A stretch of 42,534 bases of DNA from Candidatus Midichloriaceae bacterium (GTDB taxonomy: Bacteria > Pseudomonadota > Alphaproteobacteria > Rickettsiales > Midichloriaceae): positions 1 through 42,534 of the forward strand of contig JAQSWL010000005.1 of the NCBI GenBank assembly GCA_029266655.1. The letters run 5' to 3'. The translations under genes and the position numbers were made by a program. This document shows, piece by piece, positions 34,065-42,443 of the stretch. The first letter of the stretch is position 1. Each line of letters starts with the position of its first letter. The notes under the pieces are model-generated. The model was not told the DNA's origin. It did no database searches and saw only the letters and a list, made by a program, of their open reading frames with translations.

Positions 34065-37000
34065 ATGGCAAGTTTTAATTCTCAGGCGCCAAAAGATGAA
34101 GCCGCTGAATTTGGAAATATCGCTGATAGGTTAACCAAATTTTCAGGCGATAAGCTGTTTAATTTAGCAGCTGCTAGGGCAATGAAATGGTATGTGAGCA
34201 AGGAATCTGGTGATGTAGGGAGCCAAATAGCAAATGGAATTATGGCATTTTTCTATTTTGTGGCGCTTGCTATAAAACACCCGGTGCTTATAAATAAGAT
34301 TGTTAGTTCCCTCTCTGAGATCGGTCAATCTAAAGATCCCGATGCAACCAAAAAGGCTGCCATGGCGCTTGTAAAAGACGAGAAAATTTGGAGTGTATTA
34401 ATTCAAAATGAAACTATTTTAGATAATTTACCAGAAGTTGCTAAGACCTATTTTAATAGCCAAAAAGATATAGATGAACAGCAAAAAAGTGTGAATGATG
34501 GCTACCTTGCGGTTTTGCGCAACTTAGATGCTGTAAAAGGAGCGCTCGAAACTTTGCGGGATATTTCAATTGATGAAAAGATAAATGCCAATATCTTAAA
34601 ATTTTTAATGGCTAAAGATTATACTGCCATAATTAATGAAAAAACGAGTAATATTGCTTTTAAGCACGCAAAAAAAGATTATGAGGAAAAAAATCCTGGT
34701 AAAAACTTTACAAAAAAAATGCATTTAGAACAGGTTCTCAAAAACAATCCTCAAGATTTACCATCTAAAGAGTTAATAGATGTAATAAAATCTATAATAA
34801 ATATGCCATTAGAAAAGCTAGATCCATTAATGTTGCAGTTAGGTTTTATTGATGAGAAACTTAAACTAGCGCCTGAAGGCTTAGTGGATGCGCTTACTAG
34901 CAATAGCAAAGCATCTATAGACTTGGTAAAAACTGCTGTAGGAATGTTTGATGGCCTAAATGCAGTTTACAAAGCGATGGGTAGCAGCTGGTCGGAAAAC
35001 CTAAGTGCTATGCTAACTGCAGCGGACCCTTTGATGAAAAGTGGCGCTATTGGCAATTTGATTGACCAATTACTTGCACATGAAAAGTTAACCAATTTTG
35101 TCGCAAGTTATGTAGGTGATATCATTAAGAACATGGATATGAGTTTGCCTGGGGCTGATCTTTCTAAGCATATGGATAACATAATCCGCTTTTTGCAAAA
35201 TGCGAATTTATGGGATCATATAATTGCTAACGATACTTTAAGAGAAAAATTAATAGCTCCACTTGCAGAAAGTTACCTGCAAAGAGTGGAAGATATGAGC
35301 TTTGAAGAGCGCAAAATTGTATATGATAGGTTGCATGCAAAAGATGAGGTTATTGCTGCCGATTACACGCAAGAAATGTTTGAGGCTGAAAAACAAGCTG
35401 CTAAAGAGGCTAAAGAGTCTTATCTTGCTATCTTGAATAATGCGGAAGTTATGAAAGAGGTGCTATCTGTTGGTAAATTGGTTATGGATAAGAATAACCA
35501 AGATATAATAACCTATCTCGGTAAGGATGGGAAGTTAGGTAATATACTATCTATTGTGCAAACTTTAATTGATGGTGATAAACTATATCCGTTGGTAGAT
35601 AAATTAGAGGATATCTTTAAAGCATTAGCGCCAAAAAATTTCACACAAGATGCACCTGAATTTGCTGATGATACATATGTTGATAAAGCCTTGCTTGGTT
35701 TAATTAGCACTATATTTGACCAAAGCAAAAAAGAGACAACAACAAAATTTTTAAACGCAGCTTTAGGTAAAGCAGAAGGAATGTTAGCTGAATTTGCAAA
35801 CAAAGCGGTTTTTGATGCTGCGGCTTCGGTTATAGAAACCCTAAGTAATGATGAAGCATTAAAAGGATTTGTTGAGTCAAACCCAGCTACAATTAGTAAA
35901 ATTGTTCGATATATACCTACTAAAATGTTTAATGACTCTCTTAAGGCATATAATGTGGATGACAAATTCTGGGGAATGCTTGATATATTATTTTCAAATT
36001 TAGAAGTAACCCGTGACTTACTTACAGGGCTTGCTGCAGTTAGTAACCCTGAAAGTTATAAAGATATGGATAGCACGATGAGGGCTGTTGATAAGGTAGT
36101 GCATGAACTGGTTAAATTAGTAGAGCATCCAGTAATTGGCCGCAAGGTGCAAAGCTTTATTAGAGATAACAAAAATGTGTTTATTGCACTGATTAATGGT
36201 GTGGTGGATTCATTAGGTGTTAGGAGTTCTATAACTGACTATGTTCATGGGTATGGTTTAGCATTTGATGATGTGTTGAGCCAGCTGATTGATGATCCTA
36301 AAGGGGTAAGCAACCTTTTAGAGGCAGCGAAAACGGCTAAAGAGGCTAAGGAAAAATGGGATAACGCATCGGTTGGCGGCGCTATAAGTGGCGCGGCCCA
36401 AGCAACGCTAAACGCAGTATCTAACCCAGGAGCTGCTGCAATTGGAGCGATTAATACAGGACTTGCTGCTACAAAAGTAGCCAAGAATGTTCTCTATGCC
36501 CCAGTAGTGCAAAAAGTTATAGCTGAACTTGCTGCCCCTTATGTGCCTAATGTGGTTTCTAACATAATGCCAAGTTGGTTGAAATCTTACATACCAGGTG
36601 TTGGGGTGGATCCAAGAGGGGCTGATTTTGCAGATTGGGTTCAAGAAATTATTCAAGCTAAGCATGAAGATATTTTAAATCTCCATAGCACGCTTATGAA
36701 TAATGCTAAGGATGGGGCTGGTTATGAAGCTACAAAAAGTAACATGCTTAATAAACTAGTATTTAATAAGCCTCAGTTATTACTTAGGCATTATGCAATA
36801 GATGATTTTAATTTTAGTTTATCAAAAGCAACTAGAGTTTTTGTAACGGGTTCAACGCTAAGAAATACTATATTTGATGGCTTTGAAGCTGAGCAATTTT
36901 CTGGAAGTGATAGCAATCTTTATAACGTGAGTTTTGCTGGTGCAAAAATTAAAAGTATTAGTTTTAATAAGGGTAGTGTGCTTGCAAAAGTTGGCTTTCA

Positions 37001-37664
37001 AGGGGTTAAAGCTGAGGGAATGCGCATAGAAAGCTCGCATCTATCTGAAGTTGATTTTGCTGGCTTAACATTTGAGCATGAAATAATAAGGGTGGTTGAA
37101 AAAGAAGTTAAGGGATGGTTGTGGGGCTCTACCGTTAAGACAGAGGAAACAAAGGTTCGTGTCAAAAATGAAGATGCTGCTTTGACAATTAAGGATACTG
37201 AAATGGATGAGGTTAGTTTAAATAACTTAGTTAAGGCTGCAAGAAGTGGCGGTTTTAAAATTGATTTGCAAAATGTGAAGGTGGTGAATAGCAAAGAGTT
37301 TGAAGTTGATAATTTAGAGAACCAATTGGAGTGGTGTAAGATAAAAGCTGCTACTAAAAATGGTGTTGTCACTATGGGCTTTAATGTAGAAAATCAAATG
37401 TATTTTTCAAATCCAGATCATCCTTTAGAAATACAAAAAGGTTTGATGAGCCAAAAAAATATAAAAATGTTTTTAAAGGATCACCCAGAAGAATTTGCTG
37501 AAATTTTAAAAAAGGCTTGCGATTTTAGAACCCGCAAATCAGATGTTGAAGGCATTATAAAAGATATTCAAAGTGCAATAAACAGCTTTATGAAAGATAA
37601 AAAAGGTCATGCTGAAGCACTTATTAATGAAAGAAGAGCGGGTGAGGTTGAAGTCCACAGATAA
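34065..37664 (+). CDS. large helical protein with pentapeptide-like module (1199 aa), relative of the 1928-aa protein
   Basis: I do not recognise this family. It is mostly alpha-helical, with one hydrophobic segment near residues 58-78 (GIMAFFYFVALAIKHPVL) and a Gly/Ala-rich hydrophobic patch near 775-815 (GGAISGAAQATLNAVSNPGA). Residues 920-1000 form a pentapeptide-like beta region (STLRNTIFDGFEAEQFSGSD, NLYNVSFAGAKIKSISF, HLSEVDFAGLTF). The C-terminal 200 residues are helical and charged. The order membrane segment, helical body, hydrophobic patch, pentapeptide module repeats that of the 1928-residue protein, and MDEVSLNNLVKAARSGGFKI parallels LDAKTFVSLIKCAENAELKI there. It is followed by a terminator. 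Confidence 0.8.
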   Translation: MASFNSQAPKDEAAEFGNIADRLTKFSGDKLFNLAAARAMKWYVSKESGDVGSQIANGIMAFFYFVALAIKHPVLINKIVSSLSEIGQSKDPDATKKAAMALVKDEKIWSVLIQNETILDNLPEVAKTYFNSQKDIDEQQKSVNDGYLAVLRNLDAVKGALETLRDISIDEKINANILKFLMAKDYTAIINEKTSNIAFKHAKKDYEEKNPGKNFTKKMHLEQVLKNNPQDLPSKELIDVIKSIINMPLEKLDPLMLQLGFIDEKLKLAPEGLVDALTSNSKASIDLVKTAVGMFDGLNAVYKAMGSSWSENLSAMLTAADPLMKSGAIGNLIDQLLAHEKLTNFVASYVGDIIKNMDMSLPGADLSKHMDNIIRFLQNANLWDHIIANDTLREKLIAPLAESYLQRVEDMSFEERKIVYDRLHAKDEVIAADYTQEMFEAEKQAAKEAKESYLAILNNAEVMKEVLSVGKLVMDKNNQDIITYLGKDGKLGNILSIVQTLIDGDKLYPLVDKLEDIFKALAPKNFTQDAPEFADDTYVDKALLGLISTIFDQSKKETTTKFLNAALGKAEGMLAEFANKAVFDAAASVIETLSNDEALKGFVESNPATISKIVRYIPTKMFNDSLKAYNVDDKFWGMLDILFSNLEVTRDLLTGLAAVSNPESYKDMDSTMRAVDKVVHELVKLVEHPVIGRKVQSFIRDNKNVFIALINGVVDSLGVRSSITDYVHGYGLAFDDVLSQLIDDPKGVSNLLEAAKTAKEAKEKWDNASVGGAISGAAQATLNAVSNPGAAAIGAINTGLAATKVAKNVLYAPVVQKVIAELAAPYVPNVVSNIMPSWLKSYIPGVGVDPRGADFADWVQEIIQAKHEDILNLHSTLMNNAKDGAGYEATKSNMLNKLVFNKPQLLLRHYAIDDFNFSLSKATRVFVTGSTLRNTIFDGFEAEQFSGSDSNLYNVSFAGAKIKSISFNKGSVLAKVGFQGVKAEGMRIESSHLSEVDFAGLTFEHEIIRVVEKEVKGWLWGSTVKTEETKVRVKNEDAALTIKDTEMDEVSLNNLVKAARSGGFKIDLQNVKVVNSKEFEVDNLENQLEWCKIKAATKNGVVTMGFNVENQMYFSNPDHPLEIQKGLMSQKNIKMFLKDHPEEFAEILKKACDFRTRKSDVEGIIKDIQSAINSFMKDKKGHAEALINERRAGEVEVHR

Positions 37665-37714
37665 GCTAATTATATCAAACAATTACTTTTAATACTAAAA
37701 ATATTGAAAAATAT

Positions 37715-37742
37715 AAAAAAGCAACGCAAAAGTTGCTTTTTT
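37715..37742 (+). terminator. intrinsic terminator after the 1199-aa gene
   Basis: Stem AAAAAAGCAAC / GTTGCTTTTTT has a 6-base loop and lies about 50 bases past the stop codon. Confidence 0.9.
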
Positions 37743-37791
37743 ACTTGAATAATAAGGTTTTTTATAGTATACTTTCGCTCAAGTAATTGAT

Positions 37792-38718
37792 TTGTATGAA
37801 TATATGTTAATGCGCGCAGAGCAACGTAGCCTGAGTCCTGATTACTTGAAATATCAAGATGAAAGGGTATATAGCCATCAATGTGTGATCGAAGAGCTAG
37901 AAATTTTCTTAAAGAAAAAGAGTATTAAAGATACTTTGGTTTTGGTGGAAGCTGAAAATAAAAAATTGGAAGAGCAGCTTGCAGAAGCAGAATTAGCTGT
38001 TGAAGAAGCGAAGATAGAATTATCTCTTGAAGAAGCAAAGATAGAATTAGATGTTGAAAAAGCAAAGATGAAATTATTGAGTGAAGAATTTGATTCTATT
38101 TATGCAGAGTACATGGCATGGGCAAAAAAATTAGCTGTTGAAGAAGCAAATATAGAGTTATTACGTCAAGAGCTTGATTTTATGTATTTAGAATATATGG
38201 CATGGGAAGAAGAGATTGAGCAAATTAAGTGCGATAAAGCAGCGCAGCTAAAATCTATATGGGATGGCTTAATCAAGCTAGAGAAAGAGATTGATGCTAG
38301 CTTTTCTTTGGCAGGGTGCGAAAAAGTTGTTGCCTCAAATTTTAATATGCTTGAGTCTCCAGCTTCTTTCATAGAGATTGTGGAGGATAGTAATCCTCCT
38401 TTAAAAGGAATTGGGAGGGTTGTACCAATAAGCATGAGCACAGCTAAGATTCTAACGCCTTCTGTAAATATCTTTAAAGATATGCCTGTGATAAATACTG
38501 AATTCACTAGGGCATGTGCCATTTCATCTTCAAGCTTAAAGGCGCCTGATGATAAATATACGGTTAGCACTGTTCTTACCACATTAGTGGAAATGCTTAC
38601 TGTATTATTAAAAAATATATCTTGTTTGGTTAACCCTGAAATTAATATTATATCCAACTCTTTTTTGGATAAATTAAACCAAAGTTTCTCCCATATGCAA
38701 TCGGCAATGGCTGCTTAA
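37792..38718 (+). CDS. coiled-coil protein of unknown function
   Basis: The 308-residue product begins MYEYMLMRAEQRSLSPDYLK; another in-frame ATG lies 5 codons in. Residues 40-170 form a Glu-rich coiled coil with repeated units (LAVEEAKIELSLEEAKIELD, and two copies of a DxxYxEYMAWxxx segment). The rest (about 185-308) is mixed, with hydrophobic stretches but no clear membrane segment. I do not recognise the protein. The ribosome-binding site is weak. It lies between the 1199-residue gene and R1 copy e. The internal YMAW repeats indicate a small intragenic duplication. Confidence 0.65.
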   Translation: MYEYMLMRAEQRSLSPDYLKYQDERVYSHQCVIEELEIFLKKKSIKDTLVLVEAENKKLEEQLAEAELAVEEAKIELSLEEAKIELDVEKAKMKLLSEEFDSIYAEYMAWAKKLAVEEANIELLRQELDFMYLEYMAWEEEIEQIKCDKAAQLKSIWDGLIKLEKEIDASFSLAGCEKVVASNFNMLESPASFIEIVEDSNPPLKGIGRVVPISMSTAKILTPSVNIFKDMPVINTEFTRACAISSSSLKAPDDKYTVSTVLTTLVEMLTVLLKNISCLVNPEINIISNSFLDKLNQSFSHMQSAMAA

Positions 38719-38736
38719 TGTAAAAGTGATATGCTT

Positions 38737-38922
38737 CTTGTAAATTAAGAGTTGGCAAAAAGGTATAGACGACAGGAAAATTGGAAAAGTGGAAGGAGCA
38801 GCAATTTGAGCACAGTAAGCCTATACTAAGTACGGGCGCGGAGAAATTAGACTAAATCTCAAAATAAATTGAGATTTAGTATTAGACGCGACGCTCCAAT
38901 TTTTCAAATTAACGGAGTATAT
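38737..38922 (+). repeat. R1 palindromic element, copy e, carrying a nested insertion
   Basis: The copy starts TTCTTGTAAATTAAGAGTTG and ends TTTTTCAAATTAACGGAGTA. It is longer than the others because a minimal R2 palindrome (38850-38881) interrupts it after GGAGAAATTA. The nearby flagellar gene on the minus strand ends just beyond it. Confidence 0.9.
38850..38881. repeat. minimal R2 palindrome (32 bp) nested in R1
   Basis: The sequence ACTAAATCTCAAAATAAATT then GAGATTTAGTA is the left and right R2 ends joined directly, with the whole interior gone. TTA is repeated on each side (38847-38849 and 38882-38884), as for full R2 copies. Confidence 0.85.
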
Positions 38923-38928
38923 TTACAT

Positions 38929-39390
38929 TCACACCTTATCATTTATAGAAAGGGAGGGTGGGGTTTGCTTAAGTGCTTTCCTATCAATTTTGCCAGTGTT
39001 GGTATAATTGTTAGCAACCGCGCCTTTTTCTAATATTAAATCAGAAATTGTTTTCATCAGGTCTTGCTTAAATAGCAGTTCTTTTTTCAGAATAAGCTGA
39101 TTTTCATTTGTAACTTGTTCTAATTCTTCGGCTAAGGCCCGTATTTCTAAGCTTTCGGCCTCTGGGAGATGTTGCAATAATTGATTATCTTTATATATTC
39201 TAATTTTTTGGGATTCCAGAAAATTAATTAGGTCTAGCTTCTTTTTTTGTAAATTAATTATAGCGCTTGTATTATTACTGCGGACAAATTCTATTTCTTG
39301 CTTAAGTATGTTTATGAGCTCTTTCATAGATAACCTTAGATACTCTAGGCCAATATCTTCAATTTGTTGTAAGTTATTTTTTGAGCTCAT
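38929..39390 (-). CDS. FlgN-like flagellar export chaperone candidate
   Basis: The 153-residue protein is nearly all helix (MKELINILKQEIEFVRSNNT, LQKKKLDLINFLESQKIRI, ELEQVTNENQLILKKELLFK). The size, coiled-coil character and position 17 bases inside the flgJ stop fit FlgN, the export chaperone of FlgK and FlgL, whose genes lie elsewhere in the window. Sequence similarity to FlgN is only suggestive, as the family is divergent. The C-terminal tail QTPPSLSINDKV is likely disordered. Confidence 0.55.
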   Translation of the reverse strand: MSSKNNLQQIEDIGLEYLRLSMKELINILKQEIEFVRSNNTSAIINLQKKKLDLINFLESQKIRIYKDNQLLQHLPEAESLEIRALAEELEQVTNENQLILKKELLFKQDLMKTISDLILEKGAVANNYTNTGKIDRKALKQTPPSLSINDKV

Positions 39391-39754
39391 CTTGTTCCCT
39401 AGTTAAATTTCTATATAGTGTATCATTCTTTTTCATGTCTTGAGAAATATGCTCAGCCAGTTTTATCCCATCACGTTTAGATATAGCTTTTGCATATTCA
39501 TCAAGTAGCAGCTCTTGATACAATTTTTCAGTTTTACCACCTCCAGCTATGTGATCAGTCTTCACACCTTCAAACATTGATTTTAAGATTCTTGAAGTCA
39601 TTACGGACTCGTAATCTTTGGCAACAGTTTCTATTTCCTTTTCACGTTCCATAATTTGTTTAGAAACATCTATATAATCTTTTGCCAAAGTATTAGAAGA
39701 AGTGAGAGATAGAATTATGCAAAGCAATACTCTACTTAACGATAATTTCAGCAT
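39374..39754 (-). CDS. flgJ: flagellar rod-binding protein FlgJ (short form)
   Basis: The 126-residue protein has a signal-like N-terminus (MLKLSLSRVLLCIILSLTSSNTLA), then the FlgJ rod-binding domain with VMTSRILKSMFEGVKTDHIA, YQELLLDEYAKAISKRDGIK and LAEHISQDM. It ends before any muramidase domain, the usual short form of Alphaproteobacteria. It overlaps flgI by 23 bases and the FlgN-like gene by 17 bases. A signal peptide is unusual for FlgJ, so the hydrophobic start could also reflect a longer N-terminus; no other start is obvious. Confidence 0.8.
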   Translation of the reverse strand: MLKLSLSRVLLCIILSLTSSNTLAKDYIDVSKQIMEREKEIETVAKDYESVMTSRILKSMFEGVKTDHIAGGGKTEKLYQELLLDEYAKAISKRDGIKLAEHISQDMKKNDTLYRNLTREQDELKK

Positions 39755-40817
39755 GTAAAGCCCCTGCTTGCTTGATAGTTTTTAGTATGGCGATTAGATC
39801 CTTTGGTTTGACTCCTAATGCATTTAATCCATCTACCAAATCGCTAAGTTTGGTGGTTTGTTCAAATATGGTCATCTCTGTGCCACGGTCTGATTGCTTT
39901 GGTTTAGGAGCCCCTCCTGCTGCGCTAATTTTATACAAAAATTCATCTTCTTCTTTTACCTTAACCATTAAGTTGCCCTGGGCAATCGCTACTTTACCAA
40001 TTGAAACATTCTGCCCGATTACTATAGTTCCAGTTGCTTCATCGATAATGATCTTAGCCACCGAATCTGGGAAGACGGTAATATTCTCAATTTCAGAAAG
40101 TAGCGTTAAAATATTGGAGCTATACTTTTCAGGGATTGATATCTCAACTGTACCTGGATCTGTGGCCTTTGCTATTTTAGAGCGCATGGAATTATTGATG
40201 CTTACTTCTATAACTCTTGCTGTTGAGATGTCTGGGTCTTTGAGCGCTAAATTAATTGTCTTCATGCTGCTGAAGTCAAATTTTACTTCTCTTTCTATTA
40301 TAGCGCCTCCAGTAACGAACCCGGCTGTTGGGCTTGATGTATCAGGTTTTGTAATATCTTCAGATGGCTTGGTCCCTATACTTATTTGCCCTTGAGCAAC
40401 CGCATATACTTCGCCATCAGCTCCAACTAAAGGTGTAGCAAGGAGCATACCGCCTTTTAGGCTTTTTGCATCTCCTATGGTGCTTATGTCCACTGATATT
40501 TTAGATCCAGCTCTTGAAAAGGGTGGTAAGGTGGCAGTTACAGTTACAGCAGCCACATTTTTTGTTTTGAGATTTCCTCCACGGGCATTAATACCGAGCT
40601 TTTCTAAAAAATCGGTAAGACCTTTTTCGGTAAACGCAGAATTTTTTAGGTTATCTCCAGTGCCATTAAGGCCTACTACTAAGCCGTATCCGACCAACAT
40701 ATTATCTCTAATGCCTTCAAAATATACAATATCTTTGATCCTCGATTCAGCTAAAGAGCTATTAACCTGAAGAAAGCAAGTAATTATGAGGGCAATTATA
40801 CTTTTAATTTTAAACAT
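39732..40817 (-). CDS. flgI: flagellar P-ring protein FlgI
   Basis: FlgI forms the periplasmic P ring around the rod. The 361-residue product has a signal peptide (MFKIKSIIALIITCFLQVNS) and typical motifs: ESRIKDIVYFEGIRDNMLVG, YGLVVGLNGTGDNL, RGGNLKTKNVAAVTVTATLP, PFSRAGSKISVDISTIGDAK, SLKGGMLLATPLVGADGEVY, and the C-terminal LSDLVDGLNALGVKPKDLIA. All landmarks are present and the length is normal. First gene of flgI-flgJ-FlgN-like; divergent from ispA. Confidence 0.96.
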   Translation of the reverse strand: MFKIKSIIALIITCFLQVNSSLAESRIKDIVYFEGIRDNMLVGYGLVVGLNGTGDNLKNSAFTEKGLTDFLEKLGINARGGNLKTKNVAAVTVTATLPPFSRAGSKISVDISTIGDAKSLKGGMLLATPLVGADGEVYAVAQGQISIGTKPSEDITKPDTSSPTAGFVTGGAIIEREVKFDFSSMKTINLALKDPDISTARVIEVSINNSMRSKIAKATDPGTVEISIPEKYSSNILTLLSEIENITVFPDSVAKIIIDEATGTIVIGQNVSIGKVAIAQGNLMVKVKEEDEFLYKISAAGGAPKPKQSDRGTEMTIFEQTTKLSDLVDGLNALGVKPKDLIAILKTIKQAGALHAEIIVK

Positions 40818-40948
40818 CGCTCATGGCATAGCTATTTTCAAGCCATGATCAAAGCAAGAACCATGCCAAATCATGTATATGTTATTTTATAAATATATTT
40901 GAGATAGTTGCGCGCTTAGTGTAATATTTGTTGTGCATGTAGCTACAT

Positions 40949-41866
40949 GTGGAGTTAATGGGGGGAATTGTGTCTTTTGATCGGTTAGAGCATAAATTAG
41001 GTGAAATAGGGGAGCTTTTACTTGATAAGCTTGCTGAAATTTTACCGCTGCCAGAAGGTGCGAAAGAGCAAAGCCTTTTTGAGGCTATGCGGTATTCAAC
41101 TCTTTCCCGTGGTAAGAGGCTGCGTCCATTCTTAACGGTGGAGACTGCTCAATTATTTGGTGTTAGCCTTGAGTCCTCTTTACAAACTGCTGCTGCTGTA
41201 GAGCTGATTCACTCATACTCTTTAATACATGATGATCTTCCGGCAATTGATAATGATGACTTTAGGCGTGGATTGCCAAGTTGCCATAAAAAGTATGGCG
41301 AAGCCGTAGCAATTTTAGCAGGAGATGCGCTGCTTACTTATGCATTTCAAGTGCTTTCAGATGATATAACGCATAGAGACCCTGCAGTGCGCATAGAGTT
41401 AGTGGGGCAGGTGGCTAAAGCATCTGGCTTTTCGGGCATGGTTGGCGGGCAAGTTATAGATGTTTTGGCGCAAAATAGTGACTTAGATTTCAATGAAATA
41501 GTGCGATTGCAAAGGATGAAAACAGGTGCTTTGTTTGCTATTTCTTGTGAGGCTGGTGCCATTTTAGGCAAAGCTCCTAGAAATTTAAGAAATTGCTTAC
41601 GTGCATATGCCAATAATTTGGGCTTAGCATTTCAGATAACTGATGATCTTTTAGATGTAGAAGGTACTAGGGAAGAAACTGGTAAAGCTGTGAGGAAAGA
41701 TGCCAATGCTGCTAAAGCTACTTTAGTTTCTTGCTTAGGTATTGAACCTGCTAGGGCGCATGCTAAAATGTTAGCTATGCAGGCTATAGAGCATTTGGCT
41801 GTATTTGGAGATCAAGCTGCTATGCTACGTGAGCTGGCTGAATATGTAATTAGCAGAACGAAATAA
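40949..41866 (+). CDS. ispA: farnesyl diphosphate synthase (polyprenyl synthetase)
   Basis: IspA condenses IPP with DMAPP and GPP to give farnesyl diphosphate, the precursor of undecaprenyl carriers and quinone tails. The 305-residue protein shows the first aspartate-rich motif in LIHDDLPAIDNDDFRRG, GDALLTYAFQVL, GGQVIDVLAQ, KTGALF and the second Asp motif FQITDDLLDVEG. ATG 40949 is preceded by TGTGGAGTTA, but a GTG at about 40970 with GGGGGGA just upstream is an alternative start that would remove seven residues. The gene is divergent from flgI and 49 bases upstream of mpg. Confidence 0.93.
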   Translation: MELMGGIVSFDRLEHKLGEIGELLLDKLAEILPLPEGAKEQSLFEAMRYSTLSRGKRLRPFLTVETAQLFGVSLESSLQTAAAVELIHSYSLIHDDLPAIDNDDFRRGLPSCHKKYGEAVAILAGDALLTYAFQVLSDDITHRDPAVRIELVGQVAKASGFSGMVGGQVIDVLAQNSDLDFNEIVRLQRMKTGALFAISCEAGAILGKAPRNLRNCLRAYANNLGLAFQITDDLLDVEGTREETGKAVRKDANAAKATLVSCLGIEPARAHAKMLAMQAIEHLAVFGDQAAMLRELAEYVISRTK

Positions 41867-41915
41867 AAATCTTTATGTTATAATAGCCGTAAATGCGACT
41901 TAATATAGTAAAGCC

Positions 41916-42416
41916 ATGAGGTTAACTAAAGACTTTTATAATAACTGTGTTGTTGATGTTGCAAAAAACCTAATTGGCAAAAGGTTAATTTTTGGCAAGC
42001 ACCAGGGTATCATAACAGAAACAGAGGCCTATAGAGGCGTAGACGATGAAGCTTGTCATGCTTTTAAAGGGATAACTAATAGAACTTCTATAATGTTTGG
42101 CCCACCTGGTTTTGCTTATGTATATTTGATTTACGGCATGTATCATTGTCTCAATATAATTACCGAAGAGGAAGGGAAGGCGAGTGGGGTATTAATTCGC
42201 GGATTAAAGCTGCCAGAGATTAATCTTAATGGTCCTGGGAAGCTATGCCGATATCTTGGGATAACGAGAGAGCATAATGGGATTAATGTAGTAGAAAGCG
42301 ATGACTTTTATTTAACTGAAGGGGTTAGTGTTAAAAACATTTTAATTACCCCCAGGATAGGAATTGCAAAAGCAATTGATAAGCCATGGCGTTTTGTTGC
42401 AGATATACTCAGTTAG
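41916..42416 (+). CDS. mpg: DNA-3-methyladenine glycosylase (AAG family)
   Basis: Mpg excises 3-methyladenine and other alkylated purines. The 166-residue protein contains the catalytic Glu in GIITETEAYRG, DDEACHAFKGITNRTSIMFG, PPGFAYVYLIYGMYHCLNII, ASGVLIRGLK, NGPGKLCRYLGI and the C-terminal TPRIGIAKAIDKPWRF. Family members usually run to about 185-200 residues. Here the last residues (DILS) and the stop are in an R1 fragment, so the C-terminus has probably been shortened and replaced. The catalytic core looks complete. Confidence 0.9.
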   Translation: MRLTKDFYNNCVVDVAKNLIGKRLIFGKHQGIITETEAYRGVDDEACHAFKGITNRTSIMFGPPGFAYVYLIYGMYHCLNIITEEEGKASGVLIRGLKLPEINLNGPGKLCRYLGITREHNGINVVESDDFYLTEGVSVKNILITPRIGIAKAIDKPWRFVADILS

Positions 42417-42437
42417 TTTGAAAAATTAGGGCGTCGG
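42402..42437 (-). repeat. R1 palindromic element, copy f (truncated)
   Basis: Only the end GATATACTCAGTTAGTTTGA then AAAATTAGGGCGTCG remains. It overlaps the mpg 3' end and is cut off where the IS30-type sequence begins. Confidence 0.8.
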
Positions 42438-42443
42438 GAAGAA

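Noticed and set aside
39772-40395. 207-codon plus-strand frame opposite flgI
   Set aside because: Antisense to an intact flgI with no supporting features.
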